Assembly: GCA_017937095.1 (NCBI GenBank)
Contig: JAGBEG010000012.1
Coordinates: 62,001-126,000, forward strand
Length of the DNA stretch: 64,000 bases
Source of the DNA: Roseburia sp.
GTDB taxonomy: Bacteria; Bacillota; Clostridia; Lachnospirales; Lachnospiraceae
Direction: 5' to 3'
Shown piece after piece: positions 7,269-16,698 of this stretch. How positions within the stretch are numbered: the stretch's first letter is position 1; the number at the start of each line of letters is the position of its first letter. The translations under genes and the position numbers were made by a program. Under the pieces are notes generated by a model, which was not told the origin of the DNA, did not search any database, and saw nothing but the letters and a program-made list of their open reading frames with translations.

Positions 7269-9653
7269 ATGAAAGAGAAATTTAACATTCTAAAGCAAAA
7301 GCTTGCGCCTTTGTCACAAAAGGTGCGTCTTCTAAAGGAGTTTCTTCCTAAGAAGAAGCCACACAGTGAAAAATATTACAAACGGATTGCTTTTCTGAAT
7401 AAGTATTCCCTGATTTTCCACTTTTTATTAGCATGTCTGCTGATTTTTATTGTGGAAATGATTTCCAGACGCGACGTCTTAAGCGCGGTAACATTTATCA
7501 GTAATCACACGCTTGCATTTTTATACAATGCATTCATTATTTTTGCTTCGCTGTCTCTTGTCTACCTGACAAAGTACCGCGCACAGATGCGTGTCTTAAT
7601 CAGCGGCGCGTGGGTGTTCCTCGGAACGATCAACGGTCTGATTCTTTCGAACCGTGTGACCCCGTTCAGCTACACGGATCTGAAATGTATTTCCGATCTG
7701 TTCGCAATGCAGAATACAAATTATTTTACCGCTGAGGAGGCAACCATCGTTGTCGGCGTTGTTGTTTCGTTTTTCGTATTCTTAGCGCTGTTTTTCGTAA
7801 AGGGTCCGAAATATCAGGGAACACGCCACACTGTACTCGTTCCGGTTTCCATTGCAACCCTGCTTTTAGTTGGTCTGCCGATTACGACACAGGCAGCGCA
7901 GAGTTCTAATATTCTTGCTTCTTATTTTTCAAATATTGCGCAGGGATATTCTGATTATGGTTTCGTATATGGGTTCTCTACCAGTGTAGTCGGTCGCGGT
8001 ATGAACAAGCCGGAGGATTATTCCGAGGAAACGATTGACGCGATCAACACACTTGTGGATTCCGCAAGCCAGACGACAGTCACCGCTGCCGGAAAGCAGC
8101 CGAACATCATCTGTGTTCTGCTGGAGTCCTTCTGCGATCCTTACGAGGTGAACTTTTTAAATATGTCCGAAGACCCGATTCCGAACTTCCATAATCTGGA
8201 GGCAAACTACTCTACCGGTTATCTCACAGTTCCGGTTGTCGGCGCAGGTACGGCAAACACGGAGTTCGAGGTACTGTCCGGTATGAGCATGCAGTATTTC
8301 GGTACAGGCGAATATCCATACAAGACCATCTTAAAGCAGACCGACTGCGAGAGCATTGCATCCGATCTCGACAAGATTGGTTACGGCACGCACGTGGTAC
8401 ACAACAATACAGCTACCTTCTACAGCCGCAACAACGCTTTTTCCATGATGGGCTTTGACTCCTTCACAAGCAAGGAGCTGATGAACATTACACAGTACAC
8501 CCCGAACGGCAACTGGCCGACCGACGATGTATTAGTACAGGAAACCGTAAAAGCCATGAACGCGACAGAAGATCAGTCCGATTTTGTATACACGATTACG
8601 GTGGAAGGACACGGCGATTATCCTTCCGAGAAAATTCTCGAAAATCCTGCCATTACCGTGACAGGTGCACCGGACGAGGCTTCTAACAACCAGTGGGAAT
8701 ACTACGTGAACATGATTCACGAGGTAGATGATTTCATCGGCGACCTCATCACCGCAGTTGACCGCCGCGGCGAAGACACGATTATCGTATTCTTCGGCGA
8801 TCACCTTCCAACCATGGGATTGACCGACGAGGATATGAAGTCCGGCGACATCTTTAAGACGAAATATGTCACATGGAACAACATGGGACTTGCAAAGGAA
8901 GATGCGGACATTGCCGCATACCAGTTATTAGCGCAGGTAACCGATCAGGTGGGCATCCATGAGGGAACGATTTTCCGCTATCATCAGACACAGTCTGAAT
9001 CAGAGACCTATCTCTCCGGTCTTGAGAATCTGCAGTATGATCTGCTGTACGGCAAGCGCTACACCTACGACGGCGAGGATCTCTATCCTGCATCCGAGCT
9101 TGTGATGGACGTAGAGGATGTAACAATTGCCTCCGCCCGCAAGAATACGAGCAACAATACGCTGACTGTATACGGTTCCAACTTCACAAAGAACACGAAG
9201 ATTTTTGTGAACGGCACGAAGGTTCCTACCACTTACTTAACCTCGGGTCTTATCACCACAAGTCTTGATAATGTGAAAAATGGTGATGTGATAACCGTTA
9301 ATATCCTCGGTTCTAAGAGCATCCTGCTGCGCGCAGGCGTCGGAGAGGTAATTTACATCGACCCTGACGTTATCCCGGACACCGAAATGCCGATGAGTAC
9401 GGAATCGACGGAGGCTAGTTCTACCGAAGCAACTTCTACGGAAATGAAGTCCACCGAGACGACTTCCACGGAAATGAAATCGACTGAGACCACTTCCACC
9501 GAAATGAAATCCACGGAAACGACTTCCACGGAAATGAAATCCACAGAGGCGACTTCCACGGAAATGAAGTCCACAGAGACGACTTCCACCGAAGCAACTT
9601 CCACGGAGACAGATTCTGCCAAAGCAAAATCCGGCACATCCGCAACAAATTAA
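7269..9653 (+). CDS. LtaS-like membrane sulfatase (polyglycerol-phosphate transferase) with repeat tail
   Basis: A 794-aa alkaline-phosphatase-superfamily membrane enzyme. About five N-terminal helices (residues ~50-215) anchor an extracellular sulfatase domain with metal-binding PNIICVLLESF, the catalytic threonine region GTANTEFEVLSGM, and FFGDHLP. LtaS-type enzymes move glycerol-phosphate from phosphatidylglycerol to teichoic acid or glycans. An IPT/TIG-like beta domain follows (~620-710), then a Ser/Thr/Glu tail of repeated STEMKSTETT units (~725-785). No LPXTG sorting signal ends the tail, so it probably stays as a wall-spanning stalk. The ATG follows AGGAGG. Monocistronic, ended by a strong terminator. 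Confidence 0.88.
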   Translation: MKEKFNILKQKLAPLSQKVRLLKEFLPKKKPHSEKYYKRIAFLNKYSLIFHFLLACLLIFIVEMISRRDVLSAVTFISNHTLAFLYNAFIIFASLSLVYLTKYRAQMRVLISGAWVFLGTINGLILSNRVTPFSYTDLKCISDLFAMQNTNYFTAEEATIVVGVVVSFFVFLALFFVKGPKYQGTRHTVLVPVSIATLLLVGLPITTQAAQSSNILASYFSNIAQGYSDYGFVYGFSTSVVGRGMNKPEDYSEETIDAINTLVDSASQTTVTAAGKQPNIICVLLESFCDPYEVNFLNMSEDPIPNFHNLEANYSTGYLTVPVVGAGTANTEFEVLSGMSMQYFGTGEYPYKTILKQTDCESIASDLDKIGYGTHVVHNNTATFYSRNNAFSMMGFDSFTSKELMNITQYTPNGNWPTDDVLVQETVKAMNATEDQSDFVYTITVEGHGDYPSEKILENPAITVTGAPDEASNNQWEYYVNMIHEVDDFIGDLITAVDRRGEDTIIVFFGDHLPTMGLTDEDMKSGDIFKTKYVTWNNMGLAKEDADIAAYQLLAQVTDQVGIHEGTIFRYHQTQSESETYLSGLENLQYDLLYGKRYTYDGEDLYPASELVMDVEDVTIASARKNTSNNTLTVYGSNFTKNTKIFVNGTKVPTTYLTSGLITTSLDNVKNGDVITVNILGSKSILLRAGVGEVIYIDPDVIPDTEMPMSTESTEASSTEATSTEMKSTETTSTEMKSTETTSTEMKSTETTSTEMKSTEATSTEMKSTETTSTEATSTETDSAKAKSGTSATN
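9400..9615. repeat. 30-bp coding repeats (STEMKSTETT)
   Basis: In-frame tandem units of 30 bases with many synonymous or near-synonymous changes encode the low-complexity tail of the LtaS-like protein. Such arrays change length easily by slippage. Confidence 0.9.
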
Positions 9654-9673
9654 AATGTCTATTTATATAGAAG

Positions 9674-9708
9674 AAACGCCCATTCGGTTTTCTCCCGAAT
9701 GGGCGTTT
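9674..9708. terminator. Bidirectional intrinsic terminator
   Basis: A 14-bp perfect stem (AAACGCCCATTCGG with its complement) around a 7-base loop, with T-runs on both strands. It ends the LtaS-like gene on the plus strand and the rib operon on the minus strand. Confidence 0.92.
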
Positions 9709-9725
9709 TCGTATGTATTTTCTTT

Positions 9726-10193
9726 TTATTTCTCAATCTCACGAAGCAGATTTACCATCTCAATCGCTCCGGTCGCACACTCAAATCCCTTGTTTCCAGC
9801 CTTGCTTCCCGCGCGCTCGATTGCCTGCTCGATATTGTCTGTCGTGAGCACGCCGAACATGACCGGAATGCCGCTTGCGAGCGATACGTTCGCAATGCCC
9901 TTCGACACCTCACTGCACACATAATCATAGTGGCTGGTCGCCCCGCGGATGACTGCGCCAAGGCAGATGACTGCATCGTACTTGCCGCTCTGCGCCATCT
10001 TCGATGCAATTAACGGAATCTCAAATGCTCCCGGCACCCATGCGACATCGATCTGCTCCTCCGGCACATCATGGCGCTTTAAGCCGTCCAGTGCGCCCTC
10101 TAACAGCTTCCCCACAATAAACTCGTTGAACCGCGCTGCTACGATTCCCACTCTGATTTCCTTTGATACATAAGTTCCTTCAAATACGTTCAT
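9726..10193 (-). CDS. ribH: 6,7-dimethyl-8-ribityllumazine synthase
   Basis: Penultimate riboflavin enzyme (155 aa), condensing the pyrimidine and butanone phosphate. Diagnostic blocks are RFNEFIV, the phosphate-site GAFEIPL, and [14 protein letters not shown] with the catalytic histidine. It forms cytoplasmic 60-mer or pentamer shells in characterised relatives. I use the ATG at 10193 (MNVFEGTY) with its GAGAGGAG site and not the longer upstream start. Last gene of ribD-ribE-ribBA-ribH, 16 bases after ribBA. Confidence 0.95.
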   Translation of the reverse strand: MNVFEGTYVSKEIRVGIVAARFNEFIVGKLLEGALDGLKRHDVPEEQIDVAWVPGAFEIPLIASKMAQSGKYDAVICLGAVIRGATSHYDYVCSEVSKGIANVSLASGIPVMFGVLTTDNIEQAIERAGSKAGNKGFECATGAIEMVNLLREIEK

Positions 10194-10209
10194 GATTTTT
10201 CTCCTCTCT

Positions 10210-11412
10210 TTACTCATAGCTCACAAGATGTCCCATGCGCTGCTGCTTTGTTTTCAGGTAGTACAGATCGAACGGCGTCGCGGCAATCTGGATCGGTACG
10301 CGCTCCGTAATCTCCATCCCGAAGTCCTTCAACTGGTATACCTTATCCGGGTTATTCGTCAGAAGCCGAAGCGTCTTAACGCCGAGGTCTTTTAAAATCT
10401 GTGCTCCGATGTAATATTCCCTCTCGTCTCCCCTAAAGCCCAGCGCGAGATTCGCATCCAGGGTGTCCATTCCCTGCTCCTGCAGCTCATATGCCCGCAG
10501 CTTATTGAGAAGTCCGATTCCACGCCCCTCCTGCCGCATATACAAAAGGACACCTCTCCCTTCCTGCTCGATCGCTTCCATCGCCGCTGCAAGCTGCTCC
10601 CCGCAGTCGCAGCGCTTTGAACCGAAGACGTCCCCGGTCAGGCACTCCGAATGCACGCGGCAGAGAACGTCCGCCCCATCCGAAAGCTCACCCTTGACAA
10701 GTGCTACATGATGCTCCCCGTTTAACAGATTCCGGTATCCGTATACACGAAACTCCCCATACTTTGTCGGCAGCTTTGTGTCAGCCACGCGCTCCACCAG
10801 CTTTTCCGTCCGCTTTCTGTAATCCTTAAGCGCCTGAATTGTGATAAATTTCAAATCCCACTTTTCGGCAAGCGCAGACAACTCCGGCGTCCGCATCATC
10901 GTACCGTCTTCCCGCATAATCTCACAGCAAAGCCCGCACTCCTTTAAGCCCGCCAGTCTCATCAGATCGACCGTCGCCTCCGTATGCCCCGCGCGCTCCA
11001 GCACACCGTTTTTCTTCGCAAGAAGCGGGAACATATGTCCCGGTCTGCGGAAGTCCTCCGGCTTCGCATCGTCCGCCACGCAGCGCTGCGCCGTCATGCT
11101 GCGCTCTTCGGCGGAAATCCCTGTTGTCGTCCCCGCATAATCAATTGATACCGTAAAGGCTGTCTCATGATTATCCGTATTCCGGCTGACCATCTGCGGA
11201 AGCCCAAGTCTTTCACAGTAAGCCGCCGACATCGGCATACAGATCAGCCCTCGCGCATATTTTGCCATGAAGTTCACATTCTCTGTCGTCGCATATTCCG
11301 CCGCACAGATAAAATCCCCTTCATTCTCTCTGTCCTCGTCATCTGTGACGAGAATAATTTTTCCCTGCTTTAACGCTTCCAGCGCCTCTTCCACTGAATC
11401 AAATTCCTTCAT
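10210..11412 (-). CDS. ribBA: Bifunctional 3,4-dihydroxy-2-butanone-4-phosphate synthase / GTP cyclohydrolase II
   Basis: A 400-aa fusion giving both entry points of riboflavin synthesis. The N-terminal half (to about residue 205) is RibB with [11 protein letters not shown] and RAGHTEA. The C-terminal half is RibA with the zinc cysteines in [14 protein letters not shown] and the RQEGRGIGL loop. Start at 11412 ([11 protein letters not shown]) has GGAGGAGA directly upstream. The frame is open further upstream, but that part reads through a 15-base repeat array and was excluded. Confidence 0.96.
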   Translation of the reverse strand: MKEFDSVEEALEALKQGKIILVTDDEDRENEGDFICAAEYATTENVNFMAKYARGLICMPMSAAYCERLGLPQMVSRNTDNHETAFTVSIDYAGTTTGISAEERSMTAQRCVADDAKPEDFRRPGHMFPLLAKKNGVLERAGHTEATVDLMRLAGLKECGLCCEIMREDGTMMRTPELSALAEKWDLKFITIQALKDYRKRTEKLVERVADTKLPTKYGEFRVYGYRNLLNGEHHVALVKGELSDGADVLCRVHSECLTGDVFGSKRCDCGEQLAAAMEAIEQEGRGVLLYMRQEGRGIGLLNKLRAYELQEQGMDTLDANLALGFRGDEREYYIGAQILKDLGVKTLRLLTNNPDKVYQLKDFGMEITERVPIQIAATPFDLYYLKTKQQRMGHLVSYE

Positions 11413-11422
11413 TCTTCTCCTC

Positions 11423-11467
11423 CACTCTGTTTTATCACACTTTGTTCCATCACACGCTGTTCCATCA
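11423..11467. repeat. Three 15-bp tandem repeats starting at the ribE stop codon
   Basis: On the minus strand three 15-base units follow one another: TGATGGAACAGCGTG, TGATGGAACAAAGTG, TGATAAAACAGAGTG. The first TGA is the ribE stop. The array ends against the ribBA ribosome site. Confidence 0.93.
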
Positions 11468-12109
11468 GAGGAACCCATGCTCTGCAAGAAAATTGCGCGA
11501 GATACTTCCTGCGCCGTTTTGCCCTGCTCCAAGCACCTTCGCCACATATTTCCCGATACAGTCCGTCTCCAGATTTACGACCGCGCCTTCCTTCTTCCCG
11601 GAAAGCGTCGTATGCTCTGCGGTGTGCGGAATCACCGAAACCGCAAAGTCCTGTTCTGTGACCTTTGCGACCGTAAGGCTGATTCCGTCTATCGCAATCG
11701 AACCTTTTTCCACGATTCCCGACAGCAGCGCGGGCTCTGCCGCAATCGTGTACCAGATGGCGTTCGCGTCCGCACGCACGCGCCTGATTTTCCCTGTTCC
11801 GTCGATATGCCCTGTCACAATGTGACCGCCCAGACGGCTGTCTAAGCGCAGCGCGCGTTCCAGATTTACTTTGCCGCCTGCCCGCAGTTCTCCAAGCGAG
11901 GAGCGGTCTAATGTCTCGTGCATGACGTCCGCCGTAAATTCATTCGTTCCATGGGATGTGACTGTCAGACACACACCGTTCACCGCAATGCTGTCTCCAA
12001 GTCTGACATCGTCCAGCACCTTCTTTGCCCCGATGCGAAGCACCGCAGAGTGGGCATTTTTTGTGATAGCAAGCACAACGCCTGTCTCCTCTATGATTCC
12101 GGTAAACAT
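11465..12109 (-). CDS. ribE: Riboflavin synthase, alpha chain
   Basis: Dismutates two lumazine molecules to riboflavin (214 aa). Two lumazine-binding repeats are visible: [10 protein letters not shown] at the N-terminus and [13 protein letters not shown] at about residue 97, with the VNGVCLTV and IDGISLTV blocks. ATG at 12109 follows GGAGGGGA. It overlaps the end of ribD by 19 bases, implying translational coupling. Confidence 0.95.
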   Translation of the reverse strand: MFTGIIEETGVVLAITKNAHSAVLRIGAKKVLDDVRLGDSIAVNGVCLTVTSHGTNEFTADVMHETLDRSSLGELRAGGKVNLERALRLDSRLGGHIVTGHIDGTGKIRRVRADANAIWYTIAAEPALLSGIVEKGSIAIDGISLTVAKVTEQDFAVSVIPHTAEHTTLSGKKEGAVVNLETDCIGKYVAKVLGAGQNGAGSISRNFLAEHGFL

Positions 12110-13239
12110 CTTTCCCCTCCTGTCTGCCGCACGCGTCCTTTCACAAGAAAGTCTCCGCCAATCATCTCCGTTTTCACATCCTCCAGCCCGACCGCATCAT
12201 CCGGCAGTGCCGCTCCGATTCCTGCCACCGGAGATTTTGCCGCAGCGCCGCCGAATATTTTCGGCGCGATATACGCATGTACTTCATTTACAACACCGCA
12301 GGAAAGCGCTGACCAGTTTAAGCTGCTTCCTCCCTCAAGAAGGATGCTGTCAATACCAAGCCCTCCAAGCTCCTGCATAAGCGCGCGAAGTTCAATGTGC
12401 CCGTCCTGTACCGGAAGCTCCATGATTTCACAGCCCATCTTCCGGTATGCCCGAAGTTTCTCCTCTCGCTCCTTATACTGTATGTCTGCCGCCTGCTGCC
12501 CCTGCGCTGTTGCGATAATCGTCCGCTGCTCCCCTGCCGTCCTCACGACCGCAGCATCAAGCGGCGTGCGAAGACGCGTATCACAGATAATGCGGACCGG
12601 ATTTCTTGTGTCAGGAAGCCTGCAGTTTAACATCGGATCATCCGCAAGCACGGTTCCGCTTCCGACCATAATTCCCATCAGTTCATGCCGCAGCGCGTGC
12701 ACCTGCGCTCTCGCAGGCTCTCCGGTAATCCATTTCGACGCCCCTGTTGCGGTCGCGATCTTCCCATCCAGCGTCATGGCATATTTGAGGACAACATAGG
12801 GCATCCCTGACCGTATGTAATGAAGGAAAATCCGGTTCTGTTCCTCGCACTCCTTTTTCAGTACCCCTGTCTCGACCGTCACGCCGTGCTCTCTTAATAT
12901 CGCCGCTCCCCTGCCGCCGACAAGCGGATTCGGGTCCATTGCACCGATCACGACACGGCGGACGCCTGCCGCAAGCAGCGCATCCGTACAGGGCGGCGTC
13001 TTTCCCTGATGGCAGCACGGCTCCAGCGTCACGTAAACCGTCGCCCCGGTCGGATTCTCCGTGCAGTCCGCGAGCGCGTTCCGCTCTGCGTGAAGCTCTC
13101 CGAACTTCCTGTGCCAGCCCTGCCCAATCATCCTGCCGTCCTTTACAATGACGGCTCCAACCATCGGATTCGGGTTCACAAAACCGCGTCCCCGCTCCGC
13201 AAGCTTTAGCGCCACCCGCATGTATTCCTCGTCTGTCAC
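12091..13239 (-). CDS. ribD: Bifunctional diaminohydroxyphosphoribosylaminopyrimidine deaminase / reductase
   Basis: 382 aa. The N-terminal deaminase has zinc ligands in HAERNAL and PCCHQGKTPPC. The C-terminal reductase (from about residue 145, YVVLKYAMTLDGKIA) uses NADPH and ends with the LLEGGSSL block. The start is GTG at 13239 with GGAAAGGAGAAAAG upstream. First gene of the riboflavin operon, controlled by the FMN riboswitch upstream. Confidence 0.95.
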   Translation of the reverse strand: MTDEEYMRVALKLAERGRGFVNPNPMVGAVIVKDGRMIGQGWHRKFGELHAERNALADCTENPTGATVYVTLEPCCHQGKTPPCTDALLAAGVRRVVIGAMDPNPLVGGRGAAILREHGVTVETGVLKKECEEQNRIFLHYIRSGMPYVVLKYAMTLDGKIATATGASKWITGEPARAQVHALRHELMGIMVGSGTVLADDPMLNCRLPDTRNPVRIICDTRLRTPLDAAVVRTAGEQRTIIATAQGQQAADIQYKEREEKLRAYRKMGCEIMELPVQDGHIELRALMQELGGLGIDSILLEGGSSLNWSALSCGVVNEVHAYIAPKIFGGAAAKSPVAGIGAALPDDAVGLEDVKTEMIGGDFLVKGRVRQTGGERCLPES

Positions 13240-13284
13240 CTTTTCTCCTTTCCCTCCGGGTGATGAAAGGCAATGATAGAAAAA

Positions 13285-13307
13285 GAACCCTGCACAAATG
13301 CAGGGCT
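13285..13307 (-). terminator. ribD: Second leader terminator before ribD
   Basis: Minus-strand stem CCCTGCA-TTTG-TGCAGGG followed by TTCTTTTTC, about 45 bases before the ribD start. It lies downstream of the main riboswitch terminator and would catch read-through. Confidence 0.6.
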
Positions 13308-13341
13308 CTTATGCACGCGTGTATGAAACACTCCTGTGCAT

Positions 13342-13374
13342 CAAAAAGCCCCGGAATATTGCTATTCCAGGGCT
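13342..13374 (-). terminator. ribD: FMN-riboswitch expression-platform terminator
   Basis: Minus-strand 12-bp stem (AGCCCTGGAATA pairing with TATTCCGGGGCT, tetraloop GCAA) followed by TTTTTG, 45 bases after the aptamer. It is the likely off-state hairpin when FMN is bound. Confidence 0.8.
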
Positions 13375-13417
13375 GATACGCGTCGATTGCCACGATATGA
13401 TACATATCCTGACACAC

Positions 13418-13523
13418 TCTTCTTTCATCCAGACTATACTGTCGGCTTCGGAGTCTCACCGAATCATGCCTTGCGGCTCGTGGGCTATACCACCGGTAGG
13501 GAATCGCACCCTGCCCTGAAGAT
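13418..13523 (-). ncRNA. FMN riboswitch (RFN element)
   Basis: The minus strand reads the RFN consensus in order: AGGGCAGGGTG, ATTCCCTACCGG, GGTATAGCCCACGAGCC, GCAAGGC, ATTCGGTGAGACTCCGAAGC, CCGACAGTATAGTCTGGATG, AAAGAAG. The position upstream of ribD and the terminators between them fit transcriptional control of the rib operon by FMN. Confidence 0.97.
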
Positions 13524-13581
13524 TATTCTTTTATTTTCTTTTCTTACTATATTGCTTTTTCACACAGATGTCAACCTGTAA

Positions 13582-14748
13582 TTATTTCACATACGCCTTA
13601 TCGACCTTCATCACGACATAATAATTCCTTCCCAGACGCTCAGTCACCTTATTCTGAATCATCATCGTAAGCTGTTCGTCGCTGATATAGAACTTAAACG
13701 GAACAAGCACGTCAAAAATGAGATTCGTGTGTGTCGGTCCTGTCACGACGCGGAAATCATGTATCGTGATAACCTCGTCAATTCCCTTGACGATGGAAAT
13801 GACCGCCGCCTTTAACTCACTGATATGCACATCCGACGTGACAATCGGATCCATATGTATCGTAGCGTCACAGCCCAGCTTCGCGCGCAGCTCATTCTCC
13901 ACGTTGTCAATGACATCGTGAACCTCCAGGATATCGCCGTCCGCCGGTACCTCCGCATGCAAAGAAATCATCTTCCTGCCCGGACCGTAATCGTGCACGA
14001 TCAGATCATGAATGCCGCAGATTTCTTCATGCGCCATCACAATCCGGTCAATCTCCATCACAAAGTCCTCATCGGGCGCCTGCCCCAAAAGCGGATCAAG
14101 CGTCTCCTTTGCCGCGCTGATGCCTGCATACAGAATCAGTATGCCCACCAGCGCACCGCACCATCCGTCAATGTGCAGCCCGGTATAGTGGCCTACCAGC
14201 GTTGCAATAAGAACGACCGCTGTTGCGCAGGTATCGCTCAGACTGTCCATCGCCGTCGCCCGCATTGCCGCGGAATCGTACTTTTTACCGATTCCGCGGT
14301 TATACCAGAACATATAGAGCTTTACGAGGATAGACGCCACGAGGATCCCCACAATCAATATGGAAAACTCCGTGTCCTCGGGATGAAGAATCTTATCAAT
14401 AGAATCACGAATCAGCTCATACGCCATCAAAAGGATTGCCGCCGCTACGACAAGTCCCGACACATACTCTATCCTGCCGTGTCCGAATGGGTGTTCCGGG
14501 TCAGGCTTCGCCCCCGCCAGCTTAAATCCGATTAAGGTCACAAGAGAAGATCCGGCATCTGACAGGTTATTAAACGCATCTGCGGTAATCGCGATCGATT
14601 TACTGATGCTTCCCGCAATAAATTTGCCCCCGAACAGCAGCACGTTCAGCAAAATCCCCACGATGCCGCAGAGAATCCCGTATTGCTGCCGTATCTTTGC
14701 CTGATCCTTCTTCTCCTTTATAAAAAGCTTTGCAAGCAACGTTACCAT
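13582..14748 (-). CDS. Cation diffusion facilitator exporter, Mn-type metal site
   Basis: A 388-aa CDF transporter with six membrane helices (residues ~25-215) and a C-terminal cytoplasmic metal-sensing domain of about 170 residues, longer than in FieF. The transport site reads N-x3-D in helix 2 (NNLSD) and D-x3-D in helix 5 (DSLSD). The NDDD pattern is that of Mn exporters of the MntE type, while Zn/Fe types have D or H at the first position. HPFGHGRIEY follows helix 2. ATG at 14748 follows AAGGGGG. It is 36 bases after lepB, possibly co-transcribed. Metal choice is inference. Confidence 0.85.
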   Translation of the reverse strand: MVTLLAKLFIKEKKDQAKIRQQYGILCGIVGILLNVLLFGGKFIAGSISKSIAITADAFNNLSDAGSSLVTLIGFKLAGAKPDPEHPFGHGRIEYVSGLVVAAAILLMAYELIRDSIDKILHPEDTEFSILIVGILVASILVKLYMFWYNRGIGKKYDSAAMRATAMDSLSDTCATAVVLIATLVGHYTGLHIDGWCGALVGILILYAGISAAKETLDPLLGQAPDEDFVMEIDRIVMAHEEICGIHDLIVHDYGPGRKMISLHAEVPADGDILEVHDVIDNVENELRAKLGCDATIHMDPIVTSDVHISELKAAVISIVKGIDEVITIHDFRVVTGPTHTNLIFDVLVPFKFYISDEQLTMMIQNKVTERLGRNYYVVMKVDKAYVK

Positions 14749-14784
14749 AATATATCCCCCTTATATCATAAGCTGTAAGAAACA

Positions 14785-15366
14785 TTATTCCAACTTTCCT
14801 GCATCCTGTAATGGCCAGTAAATGACGACTGCCTTACCGAGTATCTTCTCCCTCTGTACATAGGTGTTGTTCCAATACCTTGCATCCCACGAATCATTCC
14901 GGTTATCTCCAAGCATCAGGTAGGAATCTTCGGGAACCTGGAAATGATAGTCGCCCGTCGCCACCGTCCACTCTTCCTTCAGATAATCCTCCGTAAGCGG
15001 CGCATCGCTTCCGTCTATATAAATATGTCCGTCCCGGATATCGACCGTCTCACCCGGAAGTCCGATGACACGCTTGACATACAGTTCTTCCTCATCGTCC
15101 GGGTAGCGGAAAATCACGATGTCCCCGCGCTTTGGTCCATCCTTCAGGTAGGAAAGGCGGTTCCCGATCAGTCGGTTCCCCGGCATGATCGTATTCTCCA
15201 TCGAGCCTGTCGGCACATCCGCATTGATAATCACATAATTCTTAAGCAGCAGTGCGACCACGAGCGCTGCTGCAAACGGGATCACCCAGCTTAGAATCTC
15301 TCTCAATACGGACTCCGCCGTTCCCTTCTTCTTCTCCACTTCGACTTCCTGATTCTGTTCCGGCAT
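14785..15366 (-). CDS. lepB: Signal peptidase I
   Basis: Membrane serine protease (193 aa) that cleaves signal peptides. It has one N-terminal helix (about residues 25-48), the Ser nucleophile in PTGSMENTI, the Lys base in YVKRVIGLPGE, and the GDNRNDSWDARYW box. The start at 15366 (MPEQNQ) is preferred because a promoter with -10 TACAAT lies between it and a longer upstream start. Confidence 0.93.
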   Translation of the reverse strand: MPEQNQEVEVEKKKGTAESVLREILSWVIPFAAALVVALLLKNYVIINADVPTGSMENTIMPGNRLIGNRLSYLKDGPKRGDIVIFRYPDDEEELYVKRVIGLPGETVDIRDGHIYIDGSDAPLTEDYLKEEWTVATGDYHFQVPEDSYLMLGDNRNDSWDARYWNNTYVQREKILGKAVVIYWPLQDAGKLE

Positions 15367-15559
15367 ATGCTCTTCAACCCCTATCTGTTTTCTACGTCTA
15401 CCTTTTATTGTAACACAATCATATGCAAAATGAAAATAATTCCTTCGTAAAATCACAGCTCGCCAAAATTACAGGCTGCATCCTGCCGGAAAATATGATA
15501 TGATACATTTGCGCGCACCATACCGTGCGCACGCAAAGAACATCACAAAAGGAGTTACC

Positions 15560-16561
15560 ATGGAATCCATAAACGAACAGTTATTTCCGTCCGAATTTAT
15601 TCTGGACTATAGAAAAGAAGAAGCAGGCGCGACGCGTGTGCTCACATACGCGATGTTTCGTTTTCTCTCCTGCGCGGGAGCCGGCGATGCCGCCCTTCCC
15701 GCCCTGTTAAATGAGCGGCTATCCCGCCCTGTTGCCGGGACTGATTTTTCTCTCATAGAGGATTATCTTGCCGGGGATTATTACTTCTCCCCGTCCTTTA
15801 CCCCGGACAGCTTTGAGCCGTTTTATCTGTGTGCAGCAATCATGCTCGCACAGGACGCATCCGCAGGGAATACCGCGCTGCCGGACGAATTGATCGTGCA
15901 GTATGCGCCCGTTTCCGCCAGTCTGCCCTATGCGGACGGCGGACTTGACCTCTCTGCCCTTCTTACGGACGGGACATCTTTCTATGCGGCGCTTGCATTC
16001 TGCCTCATGCACCAGGAAGCTGCCCTCCCCGTGATTCTCCCGCGGTTCACGCAAGCTTACCGCCCGGAATTTCACTTTACCTGTGAGGATTTCATCCTGT
16101 TTGACTTCATGGACGAATACTTTGAGGAAAAGAACTGCCGCAGGCATCCGTCCTTTGTCCGGCTGATCGATACGCTTGTCACAGCGACCCTGCATTATTA
16201 CGATACCGATTTTGGGACCATTCTGGAAAAGGAGTGCACTCCGGGCGCCTCTTCCCGCTTTGCCGGAATCAACCGCTGCGGAACGATACAGCTTCCTGCC
16301 ATTACCGATACCGGCAAGGCGTGCCATATGCTTGCGGGGCTGTTCCGCTACGCCGCCGCATATGAATTGCGCAACAATCTCTTCGACTTCCATCTGGAGG
16401 ACGACAGGCTGATTACGCTTTCTAACTGGGAGGAGAAGCTGCGCTGGCACTATGTCCAGTACGCTAATGTCTATCAGTTGGCGCTGGATTCCTTCCACTC
16501 TGCAATGCTCGCAAGGATTCTGCTCAAGAAGCAATTTGCAGAAAATCTCTCCGCGCTCTGA
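15560..16561 (+). CDS. Conserved-looking protein of unknown function
   Basis: A 333-aa soluble protein starting MESINEQLFPSEFILDYRKE after an AAAGGAG site. It has no signal peptide or membrane helix, and is rich in aromatic and acidic residues in what looks like an all-helical fold (HYYDTDFGTILEKE, LFDFHLEDDRLITLSNWEEK). I recognise no domain or catalytic motif. It stands alone between lepB (divergent) and a chemoreceptor gene (convergent). Its last three codons and stop are part of a 45-base repeat. Confidence 0.8.
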   Translation: MESINEQLFPSEFILDYRKEEAGATRVLTYAMFRFLSCAGAGDAALPALLNERLSRPVAGTDFSLIEDYLAGDYYFSPSFTPDSFEPFYLCAAIMLAQDASAGNTALPDELIVQYAPVSASLPYADGGLDLSALLTDGTSFYAALAFCLMHQEAALPVILPRFTQAYRPEFHFTCEDFILFDFMDEYFEEKNCRRHPSFVRLIDTLVTATLHYYDTDFGTILEKECTPGASSRFAGINRCGTIQLPAITDTGKACHMLAGLFRYAAAYELRNNLFDFHLEDDRLITLSNWEEKLRWHYVQYANVYQLALDSFHSAMLARILLKKQFAENLSAL

Positions 16562-16640
16562 TGCAGCACGCCGCAGAACGCCATGACACAATATGCCGCG
16601 CTCTGATGCAGCACGCCGCAACACGCCATGACACAATATG
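16551..16640. repeat. Two 45-bp tandem repeats across a stop codon
   Basis: Units 16551-16595 and 16596-16640 differ at two adjacent positions. Each carries the last codons and TGA of the 333-aa gene, so the second copy repeats the gene end just past the real stop. 45 bases is an exact number of codons. Confidence 0.95.
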
Positions 16641-16682
16641 CCGCTTTAAGGTTCTGTCCAAAAACCTTAAGGCGGCATATAT
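16636..16682. terminator. Convergent terminator hairpin
   Basis: TATGCCGC-TTTAAGGTT pairs with AACCTTAA-GGCGGCATA around a short loop, between the 333-aa gene and the convergent chemoreceptor. T-runs are weak, so termination is plausible but not certain. Confidence 0.6.
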
Positions 16683-16698
16683 GCATTCTATTCTTTTA

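Noticed and set aside
9353-9648. Minus-strand repetitive ORFs in the LtaS-like tail
   Set aside because: They are mirror frames of the 30-base coding repeats, without a start signal.
9653-9653. LPXTG sortase anchor on the LtaS-like protein
   Set aside because: The tail ends SGTSATN without LPXTG, hydrophobic segment or positive end.
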